A stretch of 64,000 bases of DNA from Verrucomicrobiota bacterium (GTDB taxonomy: Bacteria > Verrucomicrobiota > Verrucomicrobiia > Opitutales > Opitutaceae), in assembly GCA_016222805.1 (NCBI GenBank), contig JACRQG010000037.1, forward strand, positions 62,001 to 126,000, read 5' to 3'. How positions within the stretch are numbered: position 1 is the first letter of the stretch; each line of letters begins with the position of its first letter. Shown piece after piece: positions 24,365-32,417 of the stretch. The position numbers and the translations under genes were made by a program. The notes under the pieces are model-generated. The model made no database searches. It saw nothing but the letters and a program-made list of their open reading frames with translations, and had not been told where the DNA came from.

Positions 24365-25042
24365 ATGCGCATCCTTGTCATCGAAGACGAACGCCAGCTC
24401 GCCGGGCACATCTCGCGCGCCCTCGCCCGCCAGGGGCATTGCACCACGGCGATCCCCGATGGCGCCGAGGGCCTGAAGGCAATCCTCACCGATCCGCCCG
24501 ACCTGGTGGTACTCGATCTCAATCTGCCCGGGCTCGATGGCCTCTCGGTGCTGGCCCGGCTCCGCGAAGCCCAATCCCCGGCGCGGGTCCTGGTGCTGAC
24601 GGCGCGCGGCGAAGTGGGCGATCGGGTGAAAGGCCTGCACGCCGGCGCCGACGACTACCTGACCAAGCCGTTCTCGATGGATGAACTGACCGCACGGGTG
24701 GAGGCCCTCGGACGCCGCGGCGCCACCGCCCACCCCGGTGAGGTCCTCAAGGTCGCGGACCTGCACATGGACATCCGGCACCGCCGGGTGACCCGCGCCG
24801 GCCGAGTGATCGCCTTGTCGCCCCGGGAATTCGACGTCCTGCAGGTGCTGATGCAGGAGCCGGGGCGGCCGTTCTCCCGCACCGAGCTGTGCGAACGCGT
24901 CTGGCAGCGTGACCACGAATACGACACCCGCACGGTCGAGATCTTCATCACCCGCCTGCGGAAGAAAATCGAACCGTCACCTGCCCCTCCGCTGATCCAC
25001 ACGCTGCGTGGCGTCGGCTACACCATCCGCCCTCCGTCATGA
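24365..25042 (+). CDS. OmpR-family response regulator
   Basis: A two-component transcription factor, 225 residues. The receiver domain has acidic pocket ED (7-8), phospho-acceptor Asp51 (VVLDLNLPG), Thr79 and Lys101 (DDYLTKPF). The C-terminal winged helix has LSPREFDVLQVLMQEPGRPF and the recognition helix region RTVEIFITRLRKKI. Its stop overlaps the start of the cupredoxin-like gene by 4 nt. The cognate kinase is two genes downstream in the same operon. Confidence 0.95.
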   Translation: MRILVIEDERQLAGHISRALARQGHCTTAIPDGAEGLKAILTDPPDLVVLDLNLPGLDGLSVLARLREAQSPARVLVLTARGEVGDRVKGLHAGADDYLTKPFSMDELTARVEALGRRGATAHPGEVLKVADLHMDIRHRRVTRAGRVIALSPREFDVLQVLMQEPGRPFSRTELCERVWQRDHEYDTRTVEIFITRLRKKIEPSPAPPLIHTLRGVGYTIRPPS

Positions 25043-25722
25043 TCTTTTCGCCACCCCTCCGCGGTCGGGTTGCCTCCGCCCTGCCGCCTCTGCTCGCCGC
25101 GTTGGCGGTGGCCGGCGCACTCGCCTCCTCACCCGCTTCCGCCGCCACCGTCGAAGGCCGCGTCAGCCTCCCGGCCACGCGCTCCACGCCGGTCGTCAAC
25201 CAGCGGTACGAAATCGTCACCAAGTCGGGCGTTCTTTCCACGAACCCGCCCGTGGCCGTGGTCTACCTCGAGGGCCAGTTTCCCGCCCCGGCCACGCCAC
25301 CGGTGGCGTCGATGCGCCAGAAGGATCTCACCTTCCTCCCCTCCCTCCTGCCCATCCAGGCCGGCACCCGCGTCGAGTTTCCGAATCTCGACGACACCTA
25401 CCACAACATCTTCTCCTTTTCGCCCGCCAAGCGGTTCGACCTGGGTCGCTATCGGGCGGAGGATCGGCCGATTCCATCGCAGGTGTTCGACACGCCCGGA
25501 CTGGTCACACTGCGGTGCGACATCCACGAGCACATGCGCGCGCTCATCCTGGTGCTCGCCACCCCGCATTTTGTCGTGACCGATGCCGACGGCCGCTTCC
25601 GGCTCACCGGCCTGCCCGCCGGGCGCTACACGTTGAAGGCGTGGATCGACAGCAAGACCACGCGCACCCAGGCCGTCGAACTCCCCGCGACCGACGTCCC
25701 TGTGCGGGCCGATTTTCCGTGA
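25039..25722 (+). CDS. Exported cupredoxin-like protein, likely copper-binding
   Basis: 227 residues with a signal peptide (LLAALAVAGALASSPASA). The middle is a cupredoxin fold with a type 1 copper-site pattern: His122 (DTYHNIFSFS), then Cys160, His163 and Met166 (LRCDIHEHM), spaced C-x2-H-x2-M as in amicyanin-type sites. The C-terminal segment DADGRFRLTGLPAGRYTLKA resembles a carboxypeptidase-regulatory beta-sandwich. Such proteins are often labelled methylamine-utilization proteins, but no methylamine genes are nearby. It sits between the response regulator and the histidine kinase, overlapping both by 4 nt, so it may present a ligand or electron signal to the kinase. Confidence 0.8.
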   Translation: MIFSPPLRGRVASALPPLLAALAVAGALASSPASAATVEGRVSLPATRSTPVVNQRYEIVTKSGVLSTNPPVAVVYLEGQFPAPATPPVASMRQKDLTFLPSLLPIQAGTRVEFPNLDDTYHNIFSFSPAKRFDLGRYRAEDRPIPSQVFDTPGLVTLRCDIHEHMRALILVLATPHFVVTDADGRFRLTGLPAGRYTLKAWIDSKTTRTQAVELPATDVPVRADFP

Positions 25723-27473
25723 AGGCCGCGCCCCCGCCGCCACCTGTCCGCGTGGCCGGGTTCCGGACCAGGCTGTTCGCGGCGATCATGCTGATCGTCT
25801 CCGCGACCATGCTCCTGGCCCTTTATTTCGCCGATCGCAGCCTCACCGGCCGGGTGGCGGCCGATCTGGAGCGCGACTTCAACAGCGAGCTCGCCAAACT
25901 CCAGCTCGCCGAGGCAGGACGGCGCGCCGCCCTGCTCGAACGGTGCCGCACCCTGGTCCGCAAGCCCCGCATCCGCGCTGCCTTCGAGGACGATGCGCTT
26001 GATCTGCTGTATCCCAACGCGGAAGACGAGCTGCGCGACATCCTGGTGCCGCGCGACGACTCCCATCCGCGGATCCTGCGGGCGCAGTTCTATCGCTTCC
26101 TCGATTCGCGCGGGGCGGTGATCCCTCCGCCCAACCTCCGCACGGTCGGCGCCCTCTCCGCCGCGGCCGAGGCGCGTCTCGCCCTGCCCCGGCTGCCGCC
26201 CGCCACCCAGGTCGGTTTCCTGCACCGGCCCAGCGAAGGTCACGACGATATCGCACTGATCATGGCCACGCCAATCATCTCGACCGAGACGGGCGAGACG
26301 CTCGGAGCACTGGTGCTGGGTTTTGACCCCGCGGATCGTCCGAGCCGCCCCCCGGCCACGGGCATGCGCAGCGGACTTTGGTTCGGCGAAGCCCTGCACT
26401 CGCCGGCGTTGTCCCCGCGCGCCGCCGCCCAGATCACCGCCCAGATCGGCACCGTCCTCGCGGCTGGCGCGGATGACTCCCCGCCGATCCGGCTCATGCT
26501 CGACGAGGAACCGCACCTCCTGTTTTCGCAGCCGCTCAACCCTGGTTCCCTCTATCCGCCGGTGCACGAGATCTGCGCCTACCCGCTTGCCCAGCTGGCC
26601 CGGGATCAGCGGCGGCTGCGCTGGCAGATCCTCGGCACCGGCAGCGCCCTTCTCCTCCTTGGCCTCGCCGCCAGCCATCTCGCCTCGCAGCGACTCTCGC
26701 GCCCGGTCGAGCGCCTCGCCGTCGATTCCGAGGAGGACCGGCAACAGCGCGCCCGGGCCGAGGCCGCCCTCGAACTCACCCACGCCGAGCTCCAGCGCTC
26801 CGCCCGGTTTTCCGCCGACGCCTCCCACCAGCTCAAGACGCCCGTCACCGTCCTGCGCGCCGGCCTGGAGGAACTGCTCGCCCGGGAGCACCTCAGTCCC
26901 GCCGAATGCCAGGAGATCTCGGCGCTGATTCACCAGACGTTCCGCCTCTCCAGCCTGATTGACGACCTGCTTCTGCTCTCGCGCATGGACGCCGGCCGGC
27001 TCAAGCTCGCCTTCACCCCGGTGAACCTCAGCCAGCTCATCGAAGCCTCACTCGACGACCTGAGTGCCCTGCCCGACGAGTTTGGCGTCGAGGTGGAAAC
27101 CGATTTCCCGCCGGATCTGCACGTCTCCGGCGAGAAGCGCTACACGAGCATCATCCTGCAGAACCTCCTGGAGAACGCGCGCAAGTACAACCGGCCGGGC
27201 GGGCGCATCCACCTGCGCGCCACCGTCGAGGAAGGGAGGGTGCGCCTCGTGGTGCGCAACAGCGGCCGGCCCATCCCCCCCGAGGCCCAGCCGCGGATCT
27301 TCGAGCGTTTCCACCGCGGCACGGTGGGCGAAAACGTGCCGGGTTACGGCCTCGGGCTCAACCTCGCCCGGGAGCTCGCCCGCCTCCACCAGGGGGAACT
27401 GCGGCTCGTGCGCTCCGACGAGACCGGCACCGAGTTCGAGGCCACGTTCCGCCACGCCACGGCGCCCGCATGA
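25719..27473 (+). CDS. Membrane sensor histidine kinase
   Basis: 584 residues, cognate kinase of the response regulator two genes upstream. It has one membrane helix near the start (LFAAIMLIVSATMLLALYF), a roughly 250-residue periplasmic sensor region, and a second helix (LLLLGLAASHLASQRL). Next come a HAMP-like linker, the phospho-acceptor box FSADASHQLKTPVTVLRAGL, and an ATPase domain with N box (QNLLENARKYN) and G box (GYGLGLNLA). The start is GTG 25719, overlapping the upstream stop as GTGA; this gives a normal N-terminus just before the first helix. The sensor region does not match a fold I know. Confidence 0.92.
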   Translation: MKAAPPPPPVRVAGFRTRLFAAIMLIVSATMLLALYFADRSLTGRVAADLERDFNSELAKLQLAEAGRRAALLERCRTLVRKPRIRAAFEDDALDLLYPNAEDELRDILVPRDDSHPRILRAQFYRFLDSRGAVIPPPNLRTVGALSAAAEARLALPRLPPATQVGFLHRPSEGHDDIALIMATPIISTETGETLGALVLGFDPADRPSRPPATGMRSGLWFGEALHSPALSPRAAAQITAQIGTVLAAGADDSPPIRLMLDEEPHLLFSQPLNPGSLYPPVHEICAYPLAQLARDQRRLRWQILGTGSALLLLGLAASHLASQRLSRPVERLAVDSEEDRQQRARAEAALELTHAELQRSARFSADASHQLKTPVTVLRAGLEELLAREHLSPAECQEISALIHQTFRLSSLIDDLLLLSRMDAGRLKLAFTPVNLSQLIEASLDDLSALPDEFGVEVETDFPPDLHVSGEKRYTSIILQNLLENARKYNRPGGRIHLRATVEEGRVRLVVRNSGRPIPPEAQPRIFERFHRGTVGENVPGYGLGLNLARELARLHQGELRLVRSDETGTEFEATFRHATAPA

Positions 27474-28765
27474 ACGCCCGGTCGCCGTTCCCCCGCCGCT
27501 GGCTCCCCGGCGCGCGCCGCGCCGGGATCACGGTGCTGGTCTGCGCGGCCCTTGCCACCACCCGGGCGGAGCGCCGGATCGACGACTACCTCGATCGCCT
27601 CGAGGATCTCCTGACGATCAGCGCCCACGAAGGACGGGCCCGCGCCCATCTCAGCGGCACCCTGGAACTCGAGGGCTACCGCACGCAATTGCCCGCCCCG
27701 GGCGTCTTCGAAACCCGCGACGGGTCCCTGCTCGAAACCCGGCTCACGGTCTTTCTCGATTCCCAGCTGGGTCCGCACGCGTACCTGTTTGCGCAGGCCC
27801 GTGCCGACCACGGGTTTGATCCCGGCGAACGCGGCGCCGAACTGCGCCTCGACGAGGTCGCCCTGCGCCTCGCCCCCGGCCCGCGCCGCGAATTCAATCT
27901 CCAGGTTGGCCGGTTCGCCACCGTGGTCGGCAACTGGGCCACGCGCCACCTCTCGTGGGGCAATCCCTTCATCACGGCGCCCGTGCCCTACGAACTGCTG
28001 ACCGGGATGTGGGACACCGAGGCGGTCCGCTCCAGCAACATGCTGCTGCAATGGGCGCACCTGCGGCCCGGCCAGTCCGCGCAGACCACCGCCATCGAGA
28101 AGTCGCTCCGCCTGCCGATTGTCTGGGGACCCAGTTACGCCGACGGCGTGATGATCTCGGATGCGTTTGGCCGCTTCCGCTATGCCGTCGAGGCCAAGCT
28201 GGGATCGCTCTCCTCCCGCCCCGAGGCGTGGCGCCACAGCCGCGAACAGCGCCACCATCCCACGTTCAGCGCCCGCCTTCTCTGGCGCCCGGATACCGCC
28301 TGGCAATTCGGCGTCTCCGGCTCCCGCGGAGTCTACCTGCGCGAGTTCGCGCAGGACACCCTGGCCGCCGGCACCGGCCGGGGCGATTACCGACAGGAAG
28401 TGGTGGCGGCCGACGCCTCGTACGCCTGGCGCCACTGGCAGGTCTGGGCCGAGGTCTTCGGCGCGCGTTTCACCATCCCCCGGGTCGGCAATGCCGAGAC
28501 CCTCGCCTGGTACTCCGAGCTCCGCTATCGCTTCACCCCGCAGTGGTCCGGCGCCCTGCGCTGGAATCAGCAAGTCTACGCGAACATCCTCCACCGGGGT
28601 GTTCCCACCCCATGGGGTCAGGAGGTGTGGAGGATCGACGTCGCCCCGGCCCTCCGCCTCACCCCGCATACGCAGCTGAAGTTCCAATACAGCCTCCAAC
28701 GCGGGGACAGCGCGCCGCGCGACACCACGCGCACCCTGGCGACGCAACTGACCCTGCGGTTCTGA
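27470..28765 (+). CDS. Outer-membrane beta-barrel protein
   Basis: 431 residues, with a signal peptide (TVLVCAALATTRAE) and then an amphipathic beta-strand pattern that ends in Phe (TLATQLTLRF), typical of outer-membrane barrels. Repeated strand motifs include YLFAQARADHGF, FNLQVGRFATVVGNW and ELRYRFTPQWSGALRW. It resembles porin-type proteins in general, with no family I can name. It overlaps the kinase gene by 4 nt and is the last gene of the four-gene operon. It may admit the ligand or metal that the cupredoxin-like protein and kinase sense; this is inference from context only. Confidence 0.78.
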   Translation: MNARSPFPRRWLPGARRAGITVLVCAALATTRAERRIDDYLDRLEDLLTISAHEGRARAHLSGTLELEGYRTQLPAPGVFETRDGSLLETRLTVFLDSQLGPHAYLFAQARADHGFDPGERGAELRLDEVALRLAPGPRREFNLQVGRFATVVGNWATRHLSWGNPFITAPVPYELLTGMWDTEAVRSSNMLLQWAHLRPGQSAQTTAIEKSLRLPIVWGPSYADGVMISDAFGRFRYAVEAKLGSLSSRPEAWRHSREQRHHPTFSARLLWRPDTAWQFGVSGSRGVYLREFAQDTLAAGTGRGDYRQEVVAADASYAWRHWQVWAEVFGARFTIPRVGNAETLAWYSELRYRFTPQWSGALRWNQQVYANILHRGVPTPWGQEVWRIDVAPALRLTPHTQLKFQYSLQRGDSAPRDTTRTLATQLTLRF

Positions 28766-28850
28766 ATCCGGGCGTGCTGGCAGGAAATTTCAACGGAGGG
28801 GCCTTGGCGTGAAATGGCTCCGGCCGGCTGGTTGGACTTGATCGCGCCCG

Positions 28851-28924
28851 GTAGGCGGGGCGACCCCGCCCCGCACCAGAAGACTCGAACGCGCAACGTC
28901 GCGGGGCGCGGTCGCCCCGCCCAC
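28851..28924. repeat. Palindromic intergenic repeat, GTAGGCGGGGCG type
   Basis: Two 24-bp arms (GTAGGCGGGGCGACC at the left, the complement of GTGGGCGGGGCGACC at the right) that match at 22 of 24 positions, flanking about 26 nt. Nearly the same element occurs at 38404-38476. It lies in the 332-nt gap after the barrel gene and before the cyclophilin gene. Nothing else is visible in that gap. It could terminate the four-gene operon. Confidence 0.75.
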
Positions 28925-29097
28925 AAGGTACCCCAGGCGAAGGGAGTCGACGCACCACGGTTCCGCGCGGGAGGGGAAGGCCCAGGCTCCCCCTCCTTTC
29001 CCTTCCCAAACCGGGTCCCACGCTCCCGGGCGGACGATTCTCTTCGGAACAATGAGATTGGCGGGCGCGTCAGCCTCGTTCCACTCTCCCGCCCATC

Positions 29098-31125
29098 ATG
29101 CGACCTTTCCGCCGCCTCCTTGCCGCGCTCGCTCTCTCGCTGCCGGCCGTCCTTCCCGCCCAATCGACGACTCCTGTCGTGTCGACGGCCCTGCCGGCCC
29201 AATCGCTCTCGTCAGGCGCAAACGCGACCGTCGATTTGCGGAATCACTTCAACCTGCCGGGCGTGACGGGCACCGTCGTGCAGCTCAATACGGTTCTCGG
29301 GCGGTTCAATTTCGAACTCTTCGACGACACACCCATCACGAAGGCGAACTTCCTCAGTTACACCAACGCCGGAACCTACAACAACACCATCATCCACCGT
29401 TCGGTAGCCGGCTTCGTCATCCAGGGGGGGGGCTACACGTATTCCGTCACCTCGACGCACATTCCGACCGGCGCGACCATCCGCAACGAATTCCGCCGTT
29501 CCAACGTTCGCGGCACGGTCGCCATGGCCAAGGTCGGCGGCAACCCCGACAGCGCCACCAGCGAGTGGTTCGTCAATCTCGGCGACAACTCCGCTAACCT
29601 CGATAACCAGAATGGCGGCTTCACCGTCTTCGCCCGCGTCCTGGGTAACGGCATGTCGGTCGTGGACAGCATCGCCGCCCTGCAAGTGGCCAGCATCAAC
29701 TTTGGCGCCGTCTCGCTGGAGAACGTGCCAGTGCGCAACATCACCGCCGGTCAGACGCAGCTGCAGCTGCAGAACTTGATCGCGGTGACGAGCATCAGCG
29801 TGGTCCCGATCTACCCGGCGGCGGACGCAAGCGCCTCGGTGCTTTCTTTCTCCGCCAGTTCCGCCAATCCGGCAGTCGTGACCGCCGCCGTCTCCGGCTC
29901 CACGTTGACGCTGACACCCGTGGCGACCGGCACGACCACGGTGAACGTAACCGCCACCGACACCAACGGTAGCAGTGTCTCGCAGACCGTGACGGTCTCC
30001 GTTGGTGGCACTGGAGGCGGTTCGAATGCTCCGGGCATTACCATCGAACCGCAGTCCCAGATTCGCCTGGCCTCCGGAGCCCCGCAGACCGTGGTGTTTT
30101 CGCTCTCTGCCACCGGCAGTGCGCCCCTCACCTACCAATGGCGCCGCGGCGGGGTCGCCCTGCCCAACCAGACCAACGCCACGCTCATCCTCGGCAACGC
30201 GACCGAGGCCGCCGCCGGCACCTACAGCTGCGTGGTCGGCAACAGCGCCGGCTCCGTCGAAAGCCGCGCCGCCACCCTCGCGTTCGTCTCCGCCGCGCCC
30301 GCCGAACTCGGCCGCCTGAGCAACCTCTCGATCCGCACCAACGCCGGGACCGGGGCCCAGACGCTCATCGTCGGGTTCTCCCTCGGCGGCACCGGCACCG
30401 CCGGCACGGCACCGCTCCTCGTCCGCGCCGTCGGTCCCTCGCTCGGCCAGTTCGGCCTTACGGGCACCCTCACGGATCCGGTCGCCACCCTTTTCCAGGG
30501 TTCCGCCACCGTAGCCACCAACGACAACTGGGGCGGAACGACCCTCCTCGCCGATCGCGCCAGCCAGGTCGGCGCTTTTGCGCTCGTCCCGAGTGGCCTC
30601 GACGCCGCCCTGGCGCCGTCGCCGGCGGTCGGTTCCTACACGGTGCAGGTTTCCGAGAAGTCCGGCCGCACCGGAATCGCTCTCGCGGAAATCTACGATG
30701 CCACTCCGGCCGCCGCCTTCACCGCGACCACCCCCCGCCTCGTGAACGTCTCGGCCCGCACGGAGGTCGGTGCCGGCAACGACATTCTCATCGCGGGATT
30801 CTACATCGGCGGCACCACCGCGCGGACGGTGCTCATCCGCGCCATCGGCCCGACGCTCGCCGTCTTCGGCGTCACCGACACCCTGTCCGATCCCCGGCTG
30901 CGGCTCTTCTCCGGCAGCACGCTGGTCGCCGAGAACGACAACTGGGGTGGCCAGGCGGGCCTGACGGCTGCGGCGGCCGCGGTCGGAGCCTTCGCCCTCT
31001 CCAACCCGGCGAGCAGCGACGCCGTGCTCCTGCTCACCCTTCCTCCCGGAGGCTATACTGCGCAGGTCAGCGGCGCCAACAACGGCACCGGAGTCGCCCT
31101 CGTCGAGGTCTACGAGTTGCCGTAG
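29098..31125 (+). CDS. Secreted cyclophilin-type peptidylprolyl isomerase with Ig and paired module
   Basis: 675 residues with signal peptide (LLAALALSLPAVLPAQ). The N-terminal half has a cyclophilin domain (about 55-215): FELFDDTPITKANFLSY, then NNTIIHRSVAGFVIQGGGYT, then SEWFVNLGDN, matching the bacterial cyclophilin signature. Then comes a Big_2-like domain (about 225-300), an Ig domain (about 310-395, YQWRRGGVALPNQT), and two copies of the shared module (about 402-530 and 546-675, ending ALVEVYELP). The whole protein is probably secreted. The isomerase may fold other surface proteins outside the cell. It is convergent with gspF. Confidence 0.87.
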   Translation: MRPFRRLLAALALSLPAVLPAQSTTPVVSTALPAQSLSSGANATVDLRNHFNLPGVTGTVVQLNTVLGRFNFELFDDTPITKANFLSYTNAGTYNNTIIHRSVAGFVIQGGGYTYSVTSTHIPTGATIRNEFRRSNVRGTVAMAKVGGNPDSATSEWFVNLGDNSANLDNQNGGFTVFARVLGNGMSVVDSIAALQVASINFGAVSLENVPVRNITAGQTQLQLQNLIAVTSISVVPIYPAADASASVLSFSASSANPAVVTAAVSGSTLTLTPVATGTTTVNVTATDTNGSSVSQTVTVSVGGTGGGSNAPGITIEPQSQIRLASGAPQTVVFSLSATGSAPLTYQWRRGGVALPNQTNATLILGNATEAAAGTYSCVVGNSAGSVESRAATLAFVSAAPAELGRLSNLSIRTNAGTGAQTLIVGFSLGGTGTAGTAPLLVRAVGPSLGQFGLTGTLTDPVATLFQGSATVATNDNWGGTTLLADRASQVGAFALVPSGLDAALAPSPAVGSYTVQVSEKSGRTGIALAEIYDATPAAAFTATTPRLVNVSARTEVGAGNDILIAGFYIGGTTARTVLIRAIGPTLAVFGVTDTLSDPRLRLFSGSTLVAENDNWGGQAGLTAAAAAVGAFALSNPASSDAVLLLTLPPGGYTAQVSGANNGTGVALVEVYELP

Positions 31126-31142
31126 CGCACCCGCGCCCCGGC

Positions 31143-32417
31143 TCAGCCCCCCATCTTGAAACTGGCGCTGACCTGGAAGACCGCGCTCACGATGGCGAAG
31201 GCGATGAAGCCGACGAAAATGAAGACCGCCATCAGCACGCCGCTCGCGATCACCTTGGTGAAGACGTTGAGCTGATTCGAAATCTGCTTCTGGTAAGCCG
31301 CCGCGATCTGCTTGAGGCTCGGCACGACGTTGCCGGTGTTTTCGCCCACGGCGAGGCGGTCGAGCACCAGGTCCGGGAAAACCCCCGTGCGTCCGAGCGC
31401 GACCGAGAGCGCCTCGCCCTCCAGCACCCGCGCGGTGGCGGCGTTGAACGCCTCGCGATGCACGGTGTTGCTGATTTGTTTCTCCGTCATCCGCAGCGCC
31501 TCGGCCGCCGTAATGCCGTTCTCGAGGAGGACCGACAGGGTCTGGGCGAAGGCGAGCACGGTCTGGGCCACGATGAAATCCCCGACGAGCGGCAGCTTGA
31601 GCAACCACGCGTCGGTCGCCGCCCGGCCGGCCTGCGTCTGCCGCCAGCCGAGGAACGAGGTGAGCCCCACCGCGAAGGCGATCACCGTGGCCAGCCCGTA
31701 GATGCTGAGCGCGAACTCCGACAGGTGGATCAACAGCTGGGTCGACGCCGGCATCTTGCCCCCCAGGGAGGAGAGCAGGGTCTTCAGCCGCGGCAGGAGA
31801 AAGACCAGGAAGAACACGATCACCCCTCCCGCGACCGCGACCATGAAGAGGGGGTAGGCCAGCGCAGCCATCAGCTGCCGCCGCAGTTCGCGCTGCTCGG
31901 TCAGGTGAGAGATGATCCGGCCGACCGTCTCATTGACCGAGCCGGTGGCCTCGCCGGCGTGAATCAGGTTGGTGATCGAGGGATCGAAGATCTCCGGATA
32001 GGCCGCCATCGCGCGCGACAGGGGCGCCCCCTCGCTGATCCGCTCCCAAATCCCCGCACACAGGGTCCGGAGCCGAGGTTCCTTGATCCGCACCGACAGC
32101 AACCGCACCGCCTCGCCGGCCGAGAGTCCGCTCGTCGCCAGATCATGCAGCGCCTCCAGGAACGGCAGGCATTCGCGCCGGGTCGGTCCCGCCGATCCCA
32201 TTCGTCGTCCGGCCTTCGGTGCCACCGCCGCCGCCCCGGCCGCCTTGGGAGCGGGCTTGGCCCCGCCGGCGGGAGCGCCGGCCGCTTCTCGCATCGATAC
32301 CACCTGCAGCCCGCGCGCGGCCAGGATCCGCAGCGCCTCCTTTCGATTCGGCGCCTCGAGTTCCGAGGCCAGGACGCTGCCGCTGCGATCCTTGGCGCTG
32401 TAGGTGAACCGGGGCAT
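31143..32417 (-). CDS. gspF: Type II secretion inner-membrane platform protein GspF
   Basis: Integral membrane platform of the secretion system, around which GspE turns; 424 residues. Two T2SSF domains are present, with helices LFMVAVAGGVIVFFLVFLL and IYGLATVIAFAVGLTSFLGW and a C-terminal helix VLMAVFIFVGFIAFAIVSAV. The N-terminal cytoplasmic part (MPRFTYSAKDRSGSVLASEL) matches GspF/PilC. The ATG at 32417 overlaps the gspE stop (ATGA). The gene lies about 13 kb from the pseudopilin block and on the other strand. An Ala/Pro-rich linker (about 48-72) separates the two parts of the N-terminal region. Confidence 0.93.
   Translation of the reverse strand: MPRFTYSAKDRSGSVLASELEAPNRKEALRILAARGLQVVSMREAAGAPAGGAKPAPKAAGAAAVAPKAGRRMGSAGPTRRECLPFLEALHDLATSGLSAGEAVRLLSVRIKEPRLRTLCAGIWERISEGAPLSRAMAAYPEIFDPSITNLIHAGEATGSVNETVGRIISHLTEQRELRRQLMAALAYPLFMVAVAGGVIVFFLVFLLPRLKTLLSSLGGKMPASTQLLIHLSEFALSIYGLATVIAFAVGLTSFLGWRQTQAGRAATDAWLLKLPLVGDFIVAQTVLAFAQTLSVLLENGITAAEALRMTEKQISNTVHREAFNAATARVLEGEALSVALGRTGVFPDLVLDRLAVGENTGNVVPSLKQIAAAYQKQISNQLNVFTKVIASGVLMAVFIFVGFIAFAIVSAVFQVSASFKMGG

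Noticed and set aside
25008-25718. Upstream extension of the histidine kinase frame through the cupredoxin-like gene
   Set aside because: The overlapping frame there is the cupredoxin-like gene with signal peptide and copper motif; the kinase starts at GTG 25719 with the 4-nt overlap seen at the other junctions.
29212-31608. A 798-codon minus-strand frame opposite the cyclophilin/Ig protein
   Set aside because: Low-complexity Gly/Arg/Ala product, spans the end of gspF as well, and has no recognisable motif; it is an antisense artefact.
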